A DNA stretch of 37,436 nt from a virus (IMGVR_UViG_3300032011_000043:1-37436), one strand, 5' to 3'. Shown: positions 24,499-32,058, counted from the stretch's first letter. The notes: generated by a model not told the origin, from the letters alone. Numbers and translations: made by a program.

Positions 24499-25027
24499 TT
24501 TTTATACAAAAACCAAAAACCCACATAGTTCTTGGTATATTTCCTTTAACTGTATTACTACCATGATTTTTTTTAGATACTTCATAAACCCACAAATCTT
24601 TCTTTTTTATTTCAACAGTTTCCTTTTCTATTACTACATCTCCTTTTAAGGAATTACTTAATTTAACATTACAGTGTAGAGTAGTGTAACCTTTATACCA
24701 TATAGGGTCTAAATGCTCATAACAAGTATCTCCCTGAAAAGCACAACTAGCGACCATTCCGTATGGGTAAGGTGGTTTTTTATAATTATTTAAATTTAAT
24801 TTAGAAATAATTTTATTTCTTATCTCAAAAGCAGTTTTAGGATAAGTTATTTCATCTTCATTAGAATAGCGTGTTGTTATTCTGTTACCATTCATCCCTG
24901 CATCTTTAAAAAAAGATTTACTTTTATTTTCTAGTATCCAAGTATTCAATACTTCACATTCTTGGTCACTTATAAAATTATGATAAATTTTTAATTTTTT
25001 GTTTAATATCTTTGAGAACATTTTCAT
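24488..25027 (-). CDS. 2OG-Fe(II) oxygenase-like hydroxylase, 179 aa
   Basis: Start placed at ATG 25027 (MKMFSKILNKKLKIYHNFIS); the frame extends to 25093, but that would lie deep inside the kinase gene. The product carries an HxD iron motif in CYEHLDPIW, then TTLHCNVKLSN, the distal histidine in VSKKNHGSNT and an arginine in IPRTMWVFGF. This is a complete oxygenase core of the type fused or placed beside carbohydrate and protein hydroxylases. The gene overlaps the kinase by 50 nt in another frame and has no clear ribosome site, so translational coupling is likely. Confidence 0.8.
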   Translation of the reverse strand: MKMFSKILNKKLKIYHNFISDQECEVLNTWILENKSKSFFKDAGMNGNRITTRYSNEDEITYPKTAFEIRNKIISKLNLNNYKKPPYPYGMVASCAFQGDTCYEHLDPIWYKGYTTLHCNVKLSNSLKGDVVIEKETVEIKKKDLWVYEVSKKNHGSNTVKGNIPRTMWVFGFCIKNDE

Positions 25028-25370
25028 AATTATAGTTTTTAATTTCAAAAGTGCAATGATTTGGTTTTTCAAACATTTGGTTTGTATCATCAAATCTACC
25101 TTTCTTAATTGTATTCATCCAAACCTTTACATCATACTCATGTCTGTCTTCATCATAAGGACAAATAAAATCTATAATCGAAGGACCGTCTACAAGAGAA
25201 GATAAACATCCCATTCTCTGTGCTTGCCTTGTCCTACCTTCTGGGGAAAAATCCCAATCGTTAAACATCTTTCTAACTTCATCAGCGTTAAAATAAGCGT
25301 GACCTGCGGACAGCTGTCTTGCAAATGTTGTCTTGCCTGATCCGGGTAGTCCAAATACTAATATTCTCAT
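24978..25370 (-). CDS. Adenylylsulfate kinase-like protein (CysC-like)
   Basis: A 130-residue P-loop kinase: GLPGSGKTT (7-15). The spacing then follows APS kinase: NADEVR (28-33) aligns with DGDNVR of CysC, DFSPEGRTRQAQRM (40-53) with the GFSxxxRxxxIRR stretch, FICPYDEDR with FISPxxxxR, and GRFDDTNQMFEKP with the APS-binding GIDSVYEAP segment. CysC makes PAPS from APS and ATP. Odd points: the first acidic residue of DGD is Asn here and the protein is shorter than CysC (about 200 aa). It overlaps the sulfotransferase stop as ATGA, so the two are translated together. A different small-molecule kinase is the alternative. Confidence 0.78.
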   Translation of the reverse strand: MRILVFGLPGSGKTTFARQLSAGHAYFNADEVRKMFNDWDFSPEGRTRQAQRMGCLSSLVDGPSIIDFICPYDEDRHEYDVKVWMNTIKKGRFDDTNQMFEKPNHCTFEIKNYNYENVLKDIKQKIKNLS

Positions 25371-26107
25371 ATATGTATATGTTTAAATTTTTTTATAATT
25401 TTTTCACTTAAATACTTTTCTATTTTATAATTATTTTTTTTAATTTTATCAAATCGAATTGTGTGTAGATCTTTAACAGTATTACTATCTTCATAACTTA
25501 CATTGTCAAAGCTGTATTCTGATATTTTATTAACATTTAAATTTAATTCTTCGATATTTAGGTAATTAAAAATTTTGTTAATTTGATTTTTTGTATCTGT
25601 AACTAAATCATCATAAGTTATTTTTATGTAATTTTCATTTTGATTAATTATGTTTTTTATAGACCAAATGTTTTTTCCAATGATCCCCTCTTGATCCATC
25701 AATTCATCGCATCTTGCTTCAATGTTTTGAGGTTGTTCTATTTTAATAAAAGAAGCCAAGCATTCTAAAACAGGGCGTACTAAAATTATAAATTTTCTAT
25801 TAATAAAAATATTTTTTAACATTTCTAAATTAAAAGGGGTTCCCCACGGAGCTTTGTCTAATATGTTTTTTACATTAACGTTGCTGTAATAATTATTAAA
25901 AGAATTAGAGACTATATTATCAATTCCAGTATGATATGGAAAATTTAAAAAAATATGATTAGTTTTTAATAAGATTAATTCATGCATTATTTCAGGTAAT
26001 ATACTATTAGCAGAAACTTTTATTTGATCACTTTGATTAATTAAACTTGATAACAACGTAGAACCCGACCTTGGTAAAGCACAAAAAAAATAAAAGTTTT
26101 TATTCAC
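25367..26107 (-). CDS. PAPS-dependent sulfotransferase-like protein, 246 aa
   Basis: Starts MNKNFYFFCALPRSGSTLLS. The loop LPRSGSTLL (11-19) matches the 5'-phosphosulfate-binding loop of sulfotransferases. KFIILVRPVLECLASF (105-120) gives R111 and S119, eight residues apart, exactly as in the 3'-phosphate-binding Arg...Ser motif. The family moves a sulfuryl group from PAPS to a hydroxyl on sugar, protein or small molecule. It overlaps the small 73-aa gene by 8 nt and the kinase gene by ATGA. Acceptor unknown. The C-terminus is very lysine/asparagine-rich, reflecting the AT-rich DNA. Confidence 0.85.
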   Translation of the reverse strand: MNKNFYFFCALPRSGSTLLSSLINQSDQIKVSANSILPEIMHELILLKTNHIFLNFPYHTGIDNIVSNSFNNYYSNVNVKNILDKAPWGTPFNLEMLKNIFINRKFIILVRPVLECLASFIKIEQPQNIEARCDELMDQEGIIGKNIWSIKNIINQNENYIKITYDDLVTDTKNQINKIFNYLNIEELNLNVNKISEYSFDNVSYEDSNTVKDLHTIRFDKIKKNNYKIEKYLSEKIIKKFKHIHI

Positions 26108-26321
26108 TTTTTATTTCTTCATCTTCTCGAGTCATTTTCTGTACAAGTTGATTATCAAAATTTGAATTAAATGTTGCAACAATATGAAAAAGTGTATTGG
26201 TTAAATTTTTAAATGCTTCTGGCGAAAACTTTAATTTTTGATTTTTAATTAATATCCAAATTTCTTTCCAAGAAAAAATTATTTCAGCTGAACCGTCTTC
26301 TTTATTTTGCTTTATTATCAT
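26100..26321 (-). CDS. Small unknown protein of the cassette, 73 aa
   Basis: MIIKQNKEDGSAEIIFSWKE with the following IWILIKNQKLKFSPEAFKNL and an acidic C-terminus (MTREDEEIKSE). The N-terminal half looks like two beta strands, the C-terminal half helical. No family recognised. It overlaps the oxygenase gene upstream by 20 nt and the sulfotransferase gene downstream by 8 nt, which argues for a role in the same cassette, perhaps as a partner protein. Confidence 0.55.
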   Translation of the reverse strand: MIIKQNKEDGSAEIIFSWKEIWILIKNQKLKFSPEAFKNLTNTLFHIVATFNSNFDNQLVQKMTREDEEIKSE

Positions 26322-26850
26322 TTCTTTTTATACCCCAAAATCTACGTCTATCCATTGCCCAATCTTTATTTGGTCCATCTTGATTAACATAGTGTAAAAA
26401 AACTTGAGAATGCCAATCTCCTTGAAGATGTTCTCTAGAATGTTTTACGTCGCAACCTTTATAAACTACAGCGTCTCCGTCTTTTAAAATAATTTTTTTA
26501 CCATCCATAAAGATAGGCCATTTATATTTTTTATCGTGACCTATTTGTACAGTTACACTATATTCACACGAAGGCCTGTCCATGTGTTCAGGTAAATTAG
26601 AGCCTTGCGTATAAAGTCTCCAAAAGGAATAAGTGCAGAATAGTTTTATATTTAAATGTTTTTCTATTATTTTTTTCTTAGTCAACATTAAAGCTTCCAT
26701 AACAAAATCTCCATAGTAAGAAGTATCAAGATTGTTATTACTTGCATCAAAATTAGTAAAATTGTGCCTATGTGTAAGATCACAATAAATAGTTAGTATT
26801 TTCCTTTCTTCCTTTGTTAAAAAATTTTTTATTAATTTATATTTTTTCAT
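26302..26850 (-). CDS. 2OG-Fe(II) oxygenase-like protein, 182 aa
   Basis: Start chosen at ATG 26850 (MKKYKLIKNFLTKEER); a TTG at 26865 extends the frame by five residues. Key elements: LPEHMDRPSCEYSVTVQIG, with HxD (EHMD), DGDAVVYKGCDVKHSREHL, with distal-histidine candidates, and a tail GDWHSQVFLHYVNQDG. The 2-oxoglutarate-binding arginine position is unclear because R follows H directly in KHSREH; other proteins of this phage-type group have the same layout. The gene is second in the cassette after the PHYDPH-type oxygenase and probably shares its promoter. Confidence 0.8.
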   Translation of the reverse strand: MKKYKLIKNFLTKEERKILTIYCDLTHRHNFTNFDASNNNLDTSYYGDFVMEALMLTKKKIIEKHLNIKLFCTYSFWRLYTQGSNLPEHMDRPSCEYSVTVQIGHDKKYKWPIFMDGKKIILKDGDAVVYKGCDVKHSREHLQGDWHSQVFLHYVNQDGPNKDWAMDRRRFWGIKRNDNKAK

Positions 26851-26852
26851 AA

Positions 26853-27464
26853 TTAAATAATCCAAGAAACTACTGTGAATCTTACTCCTTTTGATACTTT
26901 ATTTACTTTATGGGGATATAAAAAATTACTTGGCCATAGTATTAATCTGCCCGCCTTTGGTTTTATAAGTATTTCTCTCTTATTAAAAACATCATAAAAG
27001 CATACTTCACCACCCTCATAATCATCATTCAAAAAAATAATACAACTTAAATTTCTAACCATTGTCGTACCATCAACATGATAATTGTAAAAATGACCTT
27101 CTTCATATTTTAATAACTGTAATTCATTCACTCGACCTTTTCCAATTTGTAAATCGTGTTTGTTTTGAAAATCTTTTATTGCTTTGTTTATAAAGAATGT
27201 TAATAAATTCGACCAATGAACATCAGTTAAAGATTTTGATAAATTATTTAAATCATATGTTAAAACTTTTCTTATATTTAAAGCTTTTTTAAAATCATCT
27301 GGACCTCCAACTTCGCCGTATGTCATTTCTTTTGTATTTGAATAAATTTTTAGAAAGTTACCTACGAGAGGTAAAGGGATGGCATTATCTGTAATCTCTA
27401 AAAATGGAATTAAATCCTTATACTCAAGTTCAGTTATTACACTAGGTTTTTCTTCTTTATTCAT
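26853..27464 (-). CDS. 2OG-Fe(II) oxygenase (prolyl-4-hydroxylase/PiuC-like), 203 aa
   Basis: First gene of the cassette. After a variable N-terminal region it has YEEGHFYNYHVDGTT, in which YNYHVDG gives the HxD pair, then LSCIIFLNDDYEGGEVCFYD, PKAGRLILWPSNFLYPHKVN (distal histidine in YPHKV) and KGVRFTVVSWI (arginine). All core residues of an Fe(II)/2-oxoglutarate hydroxylase are present. The leader is short, with the promoter TTGACT...TATATA just upstream. It is the most canonical of the six oxygenase-type genes in the window. Confidence 0.9.
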   Translation of the reverse strand: MNKEEKPSVITELEYKDLIPFLEITDNAIPLPLVGNFLKIYSNTKEMTYGEVGGPDDFKKALNIRKVLTYDLNNLSKSLTDVHWSNLLTFFINKAIKDFQNKHDLQIGKGRVNELQLLKYEEGHFYNYHVDGTTMVRNLSCIIFLNDDYEGGEVCFYDVFNKREILIKPKAGRLILWPSNFLYPHKVNKVSKGVRFTVVSWII

Positions 27465-27474
27465 TTCTAATCTG

Positions 27475-27502
27475 TATATATATCTTTATATTAAAAAGTC
27501 AA
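27475..27502 (-). promoter_or_regulatory. Promoter of the oxygenase/sulfotransferase cassette
   Basis: On the minus strand TTGACT (27502-27497), 16 nt, TATATA (27480-27475), with the first gene start at 27464. The spacer contains AAAGATATATA, similar to the AAAACGATATATAG element of the two other promoters. The -35 overlaps the 3' arm of a small hairpin. Confidence 0.55.
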
Positions 27503-27513
27503 CTACGGAGTTG
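27500..27513 (-). terminator. Small hairpin, weak terminator candidate
   Basis: CAACT-CCGT-AGTTG on the minus strand, followed by ACTTTTTAAT. A 5-bp stem with a T-run placed 24 nt after the 154-aa gene stop. The stem is weak, and its end is also the -35 box of the cassette promoter. Confidence 0.35.
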
Positions 27514-27536
27514 TTACTATGCTTTTATATAATATA

Positions 27537-28001
27537 TTAGGGGCTCGTAAAACCAGTTATTAAATTTGGAACTGGGTTGTCTATTAGATATTCTTCAGCT
27601 GTATTAATAGGATATGGTATAGTATCCACATTAATTCCTTCTAATAAGGAAATATTATTTTCGACCATTTGTTTATAAGTAGGATTTGCTTGTACTCTAT
27701 CTAGTTCTAACATTTCTTTATGTTCTGTAATATACTCTTGAATAACGACAGACATTACAGAAGCATCTATAGTCTCTCTAGCCGCTTCTTGTATATCGCT
27801 AATAACAGGTGCATCATTTTCCATTCCAGCAAAAAATTTTAAGGACTTTATCATACCTTCTTTATCTTCTGATGAGATATCATAAACAACACCAAGATCC
27901 TGATAATAAGAAAAATTTGGTAACATAAAAACTGCGTCTTCTTCATTATCTGCTACCTTAACATAGCTTGTTTTGTTTGGATTTAAAATTAACAACGCCA
28001 T
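27537..28001 (-). CDS. Conserved tail-region protein, 154 aa
   Basis: Starts MALLILNPNKTSYVKVADNE after AGGAAA. The protein is acidic, with helices in the second half (ITEHKEMLELDRVQANPTYK), and ends IDNPVPNLITGFTSP. Position directly after the glycine-rich adhesin gene is that of tail-fibre assembly or chaperone proteins in other phages, so such a role is possible, but no sequence family was recognised. The gap below it (27465-27536) contains the cassette promoter and a small hairpin. Confidence 0.6.
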   Translation of the reverse strand: MALLILNPNKTSYVKVADNEEDAVFMLPNFSYYQDLGVVYDISSEDKEGMIKSLKFFAGMENDAPVISDIQEAARETIDASVMSVVIQEYITEHKEMLELDRVQANPTYKQMVENNISLLEGINVDTIPYPINTAEEYLIDNPVPNLITGFTSP

Positions 28002-28008
28002 AAATTTC

Positions 28009-28662
28009 CTATGCTAAGTCCTCATAAAAAGCTATAAAACCTGGTCCAGCTGGTACACCGCCCCCAGAGTCGGCATAGTTTCCTACCTGTTTTGGACTAC
28101 TTGTGTTTATGCCTTGTTTTCCGCCGCCCCAGACGCGAACATAAGCGTAGTTAGTACTACTAGCTGGTCCTTCTGATAAATCATATGTAGCATTAGTCAT
28201 AGTGCCTGTTGAACCTGGTGGTTTTGGACTCCACCCATGTGTTCCTCCTCCACCGCCGCCAGCACCAAAAGTAACTGGAGAACCAATTGAAGTTTCTCCA
28301 CCGCCGCCTCCGGTTCCATTTCCAGGAGGTGAATTTCCTCCGCCACCTACAGTATAGGGTACAGAATAGGGTTGAGAGACCTCAGCAGTATAAACTCCGT
28401 ATGCTCCATATCCTCCAGGAGATCGTCCTGATTGAGTATATCTCGCTCCACCGCCACCGCCGCCCATTGCATAAACCATGATTTTACCTGTTCCTGGCTG
28501 TGCAGTAAAAGTCCCTGAACTAGGGCCACCGTATGTTTTAGTTTCTATCCAAAGTCTTCCTCCACCTTCTCCTGAAGCTGCGGTAATAACTCTTCCAGAA
28601 GAATCAACTGTAATATTTGCAGTAGTGTAGGTTCCTTTTGCCGGTTTTATAATTTTAGGCAT
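28009..28662 (-). CDS. Glycine-rich tail adhesin / receptor-binding protein
   Basis: A 217-residue protein with many poly-glycine runs: MGGGGGGARY, VGGGGNSPPGNGTGGGGGET, GAGGGGGGTHGW and SGGGVPAGPGF. Such glycine-rich segments, which can pack as polyglycine-II helices, form the adhesin tips of T-even gp38-type proteins, and related glycine-rich fibres are common in marine phages. N-terminal SSGRVITAASGEGGG looks like a fibre attachment segment. It probably contacts the host surface. The runs are coded by GC-rich DNA, unlike the AT-rich neighbours. Confidence 0.72.
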   Translation of the reverse strand: MPKIIKPAKGTYTTANITVDSSGRVITAASGEGGGRLWIETKTYGGPSSGTFTAQPGTGKIMVYAMGGGGGGARYTQSGRSPGGYGAYGVYTAEVSQPYSVPYTVGGGGNSPPGNGTGGGGGETSIGSPVTFGAGGGGGGTHGWSPKPPGSTGTMTNATYDLSEGPASSTNYAYVRVWGGGKQGINTSSPKQVGNYADSGGGVPAGPGFIAFYEDLA

Positions 28663-28684
28663 TTAATTATTTACTCCTTTATTA

Positions 28685-29050
28685 TTAGTCAGCCATCTCA
28701 ACATATGAAACATGCCAAGATAAATCACTGGCTGTTCCTGCTGTCACGGCTAATAAATCTGTTTCGTCTAACCAAATAGGTCCTGTTGCATCTAAAAAAG
28801 ATAATGTTGAATCTGCGGGTACTGAAATTGTACTACCAATTTTGTAGTATGTACTTCCGTTGTCATTACTAACTTCGATTGTAACATCACATGCGTTAGT
28901 TCCGTCTGTATTAGATATTAAAATTGTGCTTACTTTGGCAGCGTATTCTGCTGTAACGTCTACCATAGTTGTTCTGTTTGTGTCTCCTAAGTTGCCCATA
29001 GCATTCTTAGGTGTCATTGTTGCTATATTAACTATATTCGGTGTAGCCAT
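28685..29050 (-). CDS. Small virion or fibre protein, 121 aa
   Basis: Starts MATPNIVNIATMTPKNAMGN after AGGAG. Beta-rich, with an Ig- or jelly-roll-like order: ILISNTDGTNACDVTIEVSN, GSTYYKIGSTISVPADSTLS and WLDETDLLAVTAG. The order SNTDGxxACxVTIEVSNDxG is typical of small phage head-decoration or tail-fibre-associated proteins. No exact family recognised. It lies between fibre genes. Confidence 0.6.
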   Translation of the reverse strand: MATPNIVNIATMTPKNAMGNLGDTNRTTMVDVTAEYAAKVSTILISNTDGTNACDVTIEVSNDNGSTYYKIGSTISVPADSTLSFLDATGPIWLDETDLLAVTAGTASDLSWHVSYVEMAD

Positions 29051-29076
29051 AATATTTTATTACTCCTGATCCTTTT

Positions 29077-29919
29077 TTAACCGAAAACTAAAGACATTGC
29101 AATAGCTTTTCCGTCTGTTGTTATTGTTTGTGTACTCTGGTTTGTTCCAGCATTATTCGTTATTTTTGCCGCACCCGTACCATTTGGAGCGGTTGTTATA
29201 TCTCCATTTGAACCATCCGTAATGATAATAGAGCCAGAATTTGTACTTGAATTTGTGTCTAATTTTAAATCATAAGCACCATTAGATGAAACGTGACCAA
29301 CTTCTGATCCTCCACCTATGCTTACTAAATCTGTTTTAAGAACTACATTACCTGTTCCATTTGGATTAATGTCTACATCAGCGTTTGATGCTGAAGTAAT
29401 ATCGTTTCCATTAACATCTAGATCTCCACCTAATTGAGGTGAAGTGTCGTCAACAACAGCTGATATACCTGTACCAATTGCTAATGTTGCTATGTCCGGA
29501 TTACTTGAGTCATTGTATGTTGCAAAAACAACCTTGTCGCCTTTATCAGTTCCTGCAAAAGTAAATGTATCACCAGATCCTGATGCATATTTAAATTGTA
29601 CTGTTGGAGTGCCTGCTCCGTTAGTAGTTGAATTTCTTAAAAAGAACCAGCTCTCTACATCAAGAGGAATAGTTACAATTTGATTTCCTGTAATAGAACC
29701 TGTGAACTCAATCATTCTATATTGAGCTGTCCCAGTTGCTGCACCGTCCGCAATTGTTAAAGCTGTAGTTTGTGCTCCACCAGCAATAGATACTTGTTTA
29801 AATCCACCAGTAAGCTGTTCAAAAAGTTGTAAGTTAGCGTTAGTTTTCGTTCCCCATGTACCAGCGTTTTCGCCAGTTGCCATTAGTTCTACGCCGAGAG
29901 GTGTATAAGTTGATGCCAT
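29077..29919 (-). CDS. Putative tail fibre protein, 280 aa
   Basis: N-terminus MASTYTPLGVELMATGENAG followed by TWGTKTNANLQLFEQ, an N-terminal signature I recognise from many phage tail fibres. The body is made of beta-helix-like strands with GGDLDVNGNDITSASNADVD and NPNGTGNVVLKTDLVS-type segments, ending GKAIAMSLVFG. The Asn/Asp/Gly-rich strands are usual in fibre shafts. Ribosome site AGGAG is 8 nt before ATG. It probably forms part of the side fibre together with the adhesin gene downstream. Confidence 0.75.
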   Translation of the reverse strand: MASTYTPLGVELMATGENAGTWGTKTNANLQLFEQLTGGFKQVSIAGGAQTTALTIADGAATGTAQYRMIEFTGSITGNQIVTIPLDVESWFFLRNSTTNGAGTPTVQFKYASGSGDTFTFAGTDKGDKVVFATYNDSSNPDIATLAIGTGISAVVDDTSPQLGGDLDVNGNDITSASNADVDINPNGTGNVVLKTDLVSIGGGSEVGHVSSNGAYDLKLDTNSSTNSGSIIITDGSNGDITTAPNGTGAAKITNNAGTNQSTQTITTDGKAIAMSLVFG

Positions 29920-29967
29920 TTATTAAATCTCCTAATTATCTTTTTTTAATTTGTTTTATACGCATTG

Positions 29968-30855
29968 TCAATCATTTACTGCAGTATAATTTGCACTTTG
30001 TGTTGCTGTAACTGTGCTATATCCAGCTGTTTGTGTGCCTGTAATTGCTTCATAACCTAGAGGTACCACACCAATTGGTGATAAACTAATAGTAGCTGAA
30101 ACTCCTGTTAGCCCCATGACCACTGGTGGCGTAATAGATCCAACTGCTGATGTAGCTGCTAGTCCTGTTAATCCCATTACTTGATCCGAAGGATCTATTG
30201 AACCCACTGCTGATGTAGCTGCTAATCCTGTTAAGGCTATAATAGGGTTTGAAGAAATAGTCGGTGTACCTAAAGCAGAAGTAGTACCAAATCCTGTTAC
30301 TCCAATTGCATCAGCTGGTGTTATTGCTCCAACCGCTGAAGTCGCTCCTAGACCCGTTAGACCCATTACATCTGATGGAGATAATGTTCCAAGACCAGAT
30401 GTCATAGACTGACCTGTTAATGATAAACTTACATTACCTATTACGGTAGGTGTTCCTAAACTTGAAGTTGTGCTTAAGCCTGTTAGACCCATTACATCTG
30501 CTGGAGCTAATGCTCCAAGACCAGACGTCATAGACTGACCTGTTAATAAAACAGTTCCTTGAATACCCCAACCATTAGCACCCCATGTTTGTCGACCCCA
30601 ACCAGAATTTATTTCTGCTGTTACAGTTAAAGAACCCGTAGCTGTTGTTGCAGATAAACCGCTTAAAGTTATATCTAAACTACTTTCACCCCAGTTTTCA
30701 AAACCCCAATCATCTGATCCCCAACCTTGTTCAGGAAAGGATTTTACTGTTCCGATAGATGTTGATGCTGATACACCGGTTAAAGCGACTACAATTTCGT
30801 CGCTACCCCAATTGTTGGAGCTCCATGTTGAATTGCCCCAAGTTGATGTAGACAT
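29968..30855 (-). CDS. Repeat-rich virion protein with Trp-rich N-terminus, 295 aa
   Basis: The N-terminus alternates tryptophan-rich segments (WGNSTWSSNNWGSDE, GWGSDDWGFENWGE, GWGRQTWGANGWG) with a repeating unit of about 21-22 residues of the form LTGxSxTSxLGxxxPxxVMG, repeated about ten times through residues 24-265. The C-terminus ends AGYSTVTATQSANYTAVND. Short identical repeats with LTG and TS suggest a beta-solenoid or extended fibre. The DNA repeats themselves are near-identical, e.g. 30357-30422 and 30482-30547. Function unknown; placement is with tail/fibre genes. Confidence 0.72.
   Translation of the reverse strand: MSTSTWGNSTWSSNNWGSDEIVVALTGVSASTSIGTVKSFPEQGWGSDDWGFENWGESSLDITLSGLSATTATGSLTVTAEINSGWGRQTWGANGWGIQGTVLLTGQSMTSGLGALAPADVMGLTGLSTTSSLGTPTVIGNVSLSLTGQSMTSGLGTLSPSDVMGLTGLGATSAVGAITPADAIGVTGFGTTSALGTPTISSNPIIALTGLAATSAVGSIDPSDQVMGLTGLAATSAVGSITPPVVMGLTGVSATISLSPIGVVPLGYEAITGTQTAGYSTVTATQSANYTAVND
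30085..30560 (-). repeat. Tandem imperfect repeats inside the 295-aa gene
   Basis: Units of about 63-66 bp encoding the LTGxSxTSxLGxxxP pattern. Copies at 30357-30422 and 30482-30547 differ at about 4 of 65 positions; another pair lies near 30127 and 30190. The repeats are in frame, so copy-number change would keep the protein open. Confidence 0.65.
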
Positions 30856-30868
30856 AAGGAGTTCCTCC

Positions 30869-31309
30869 CTATGCTATTCGTATGATAGCGTCTGAAGCGT
30901 CTGCTGTTGGAAATTGAATTGTAAAAGTTCCACTAGTCACAGTTTTGTCTGAACCGAATGCGATAGCGCAAACGGAAGCATCTGTTGAATGTGAATCATT
31001 AAAAATTAAACATCCATTAGCTGTAAACGAAGCTGAAGTCCAAGAGACATCAGCAAAATCACAAACTGCTGTATCAGTTGATAGAGTAGGAGTCACACTT
31101 GTAAGTGCTTTTCCTTTTGCAGAATATGCAGATCCTGATGTGTTGGTGATTTCATTACTAGATGAATACGCTGTTGTTGATTTATTTAAAGTTGCTGAAC
31201 TTGTGTATAAAGCTAAATTAAAAGTGTTCCCAGTTGATGCTGTAAAGTTATGCTCAGCTTCTAAGATTTCTTGTTTAAAGCTATTACAAATTGCCGATGT
31301 TATTGCCAT
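30869..31309 (-). CDS. Putative virion protein, 146 aa
   Basis: Starts MAITSAICNSFKQEILEAEH with the following NFTASTGNTFNLALYTSSATL. A Ser/Thr/Ala-rich beta protein; FNLALYTSSATLNKSTTAYS is a pattern seen in small marine-phage tail proteins that I cannot assign further. It has paired cysteines C8, C83, C100 and C113. Ribosome site AGGAG lies upstream. Located between the adaptor gene and the repeat protein, so tail or fibre baseplate is the likely place. Confidence 0.62.
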   Translation of the reverse strand: MAITSAICNSFKQEILEAEHNFTASTGNTFNLALYTSSATLNKSTTAYSSSNEITNTSGSAYSAKGKALTSVTPTLSTDTAVCDFADVSWTSASFTANGCLIFNDSHSTDASVCAIAFGSDKTVTSGTFTIQFPTADASDAIIRIA

Positions 31310-31324
31310 AATTTAATCTCCTAA

Positions 31325-32056
31325 TTATTGAGGCGGTGACTCGATTGGTATACGGATAGTACCATCTGTATAATCGTCTCGTCTTCGTCTCCCAATTTGC
31401 ATTGCTGCAAACTTTTGTAGTTCAGTTTTATACTTTTGCTCATATAATGTCAACATATCTTGTGGACCTTTTAAAAATCCATATGCCTCCACCAAACAGG
31501 CATATAATAGCCCTTGAGGGAAATTTAAACTAACATAATTGGTCTGGTTACTACTTTCTAAGGTAGCAGGCATTTTATTATAATATATTCTAAATATATA
31601 ATTAGCGTCTGGAGTAGGGGCTAAATAGATAGATCCTGATGTCGTATCAGATAATCCTGTTGCTCCACCAAACATAGAGTAATATTTAGGTTTTGCAGTA
31701 ACATCTGCTCCTGATGTAGTTGATCCTTCTGGACCTGTTAATCTTCCTACATATTCAGTTAAAAAAGTTTGATCACGTCTTTCTAACCATGTACCTTGTT
31801 CAGTAGAATTTGTAGCGTTAAATACTTCTACACCTCTAATAAATAAAGCTCCTGCTGGAACTCTGATATTATTTACGTCTGTTGCCATTGTACCTTGCTC
31901 CACGAATCTGTCTGAATCCATAGGAAGATCCATCATAATTCTTTGTTGAGCATTTAAAATAAAATTTTCTAAAATATCTGTTGTGAAAACATTAGAGTCT
32001 ACTTCTGTGTAGTTTCTAATTTGTGTAACTAATGTATTGTAACTAATTCCTGACAT
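31325..32056 (-). CDS. Putative head-tail adaptor protein, 243 aa
   Basis: Starts MSGISYNTLVTQIRNYTEVD, then FTTDILENFILNAQQRIMMD and LPMDSDRF. This helical start (YxxLxxxIxxYxE...ILxxFIxxAQxRI) is the signature of podovirus-like adaptor or tail-tube-A-like proteins that dock on the portal. A long beta part follows, with YYSMFGGATGLSD and FRIYYNKMPATLE. The C-terminus is basic (QIGRRRRDDYTDG). Placed below the putative structural genes and 16 nt above the 146-aa gene. Confidence 0.72.
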   Translation of the reverse strand: MSGISYNTLVTQIRNYTEVDSNVFTTDILENFILNAQQRIMMDLPMDSDRFVEQGTMATDVNNIRVPAGALFIRGVEVFNATNSTEQGTWLERRDQTFLTEYVGRLTGPEGSTTSGADVTAKPKYYSMFGGATGLSDTTSGSIYLAPTPDANYIFRIYYNKMPATLESSNQTNYVSLNFPQGLLYACLVEAYGFLKGPQDMLTLYEQKYKTELQKFAAMQIGRRRRDDYTDGTIRIPIESPPQ

Positions 32057-32058
32057 AA

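Noticed and set aside
29943-29971. TTGACA on the minus strand as a promoter for the tail fibre gene
   Set aside because: The matching -10 would be TAAAAA at 17 nt; too poor to support, and the upstream gene can supply transcription.
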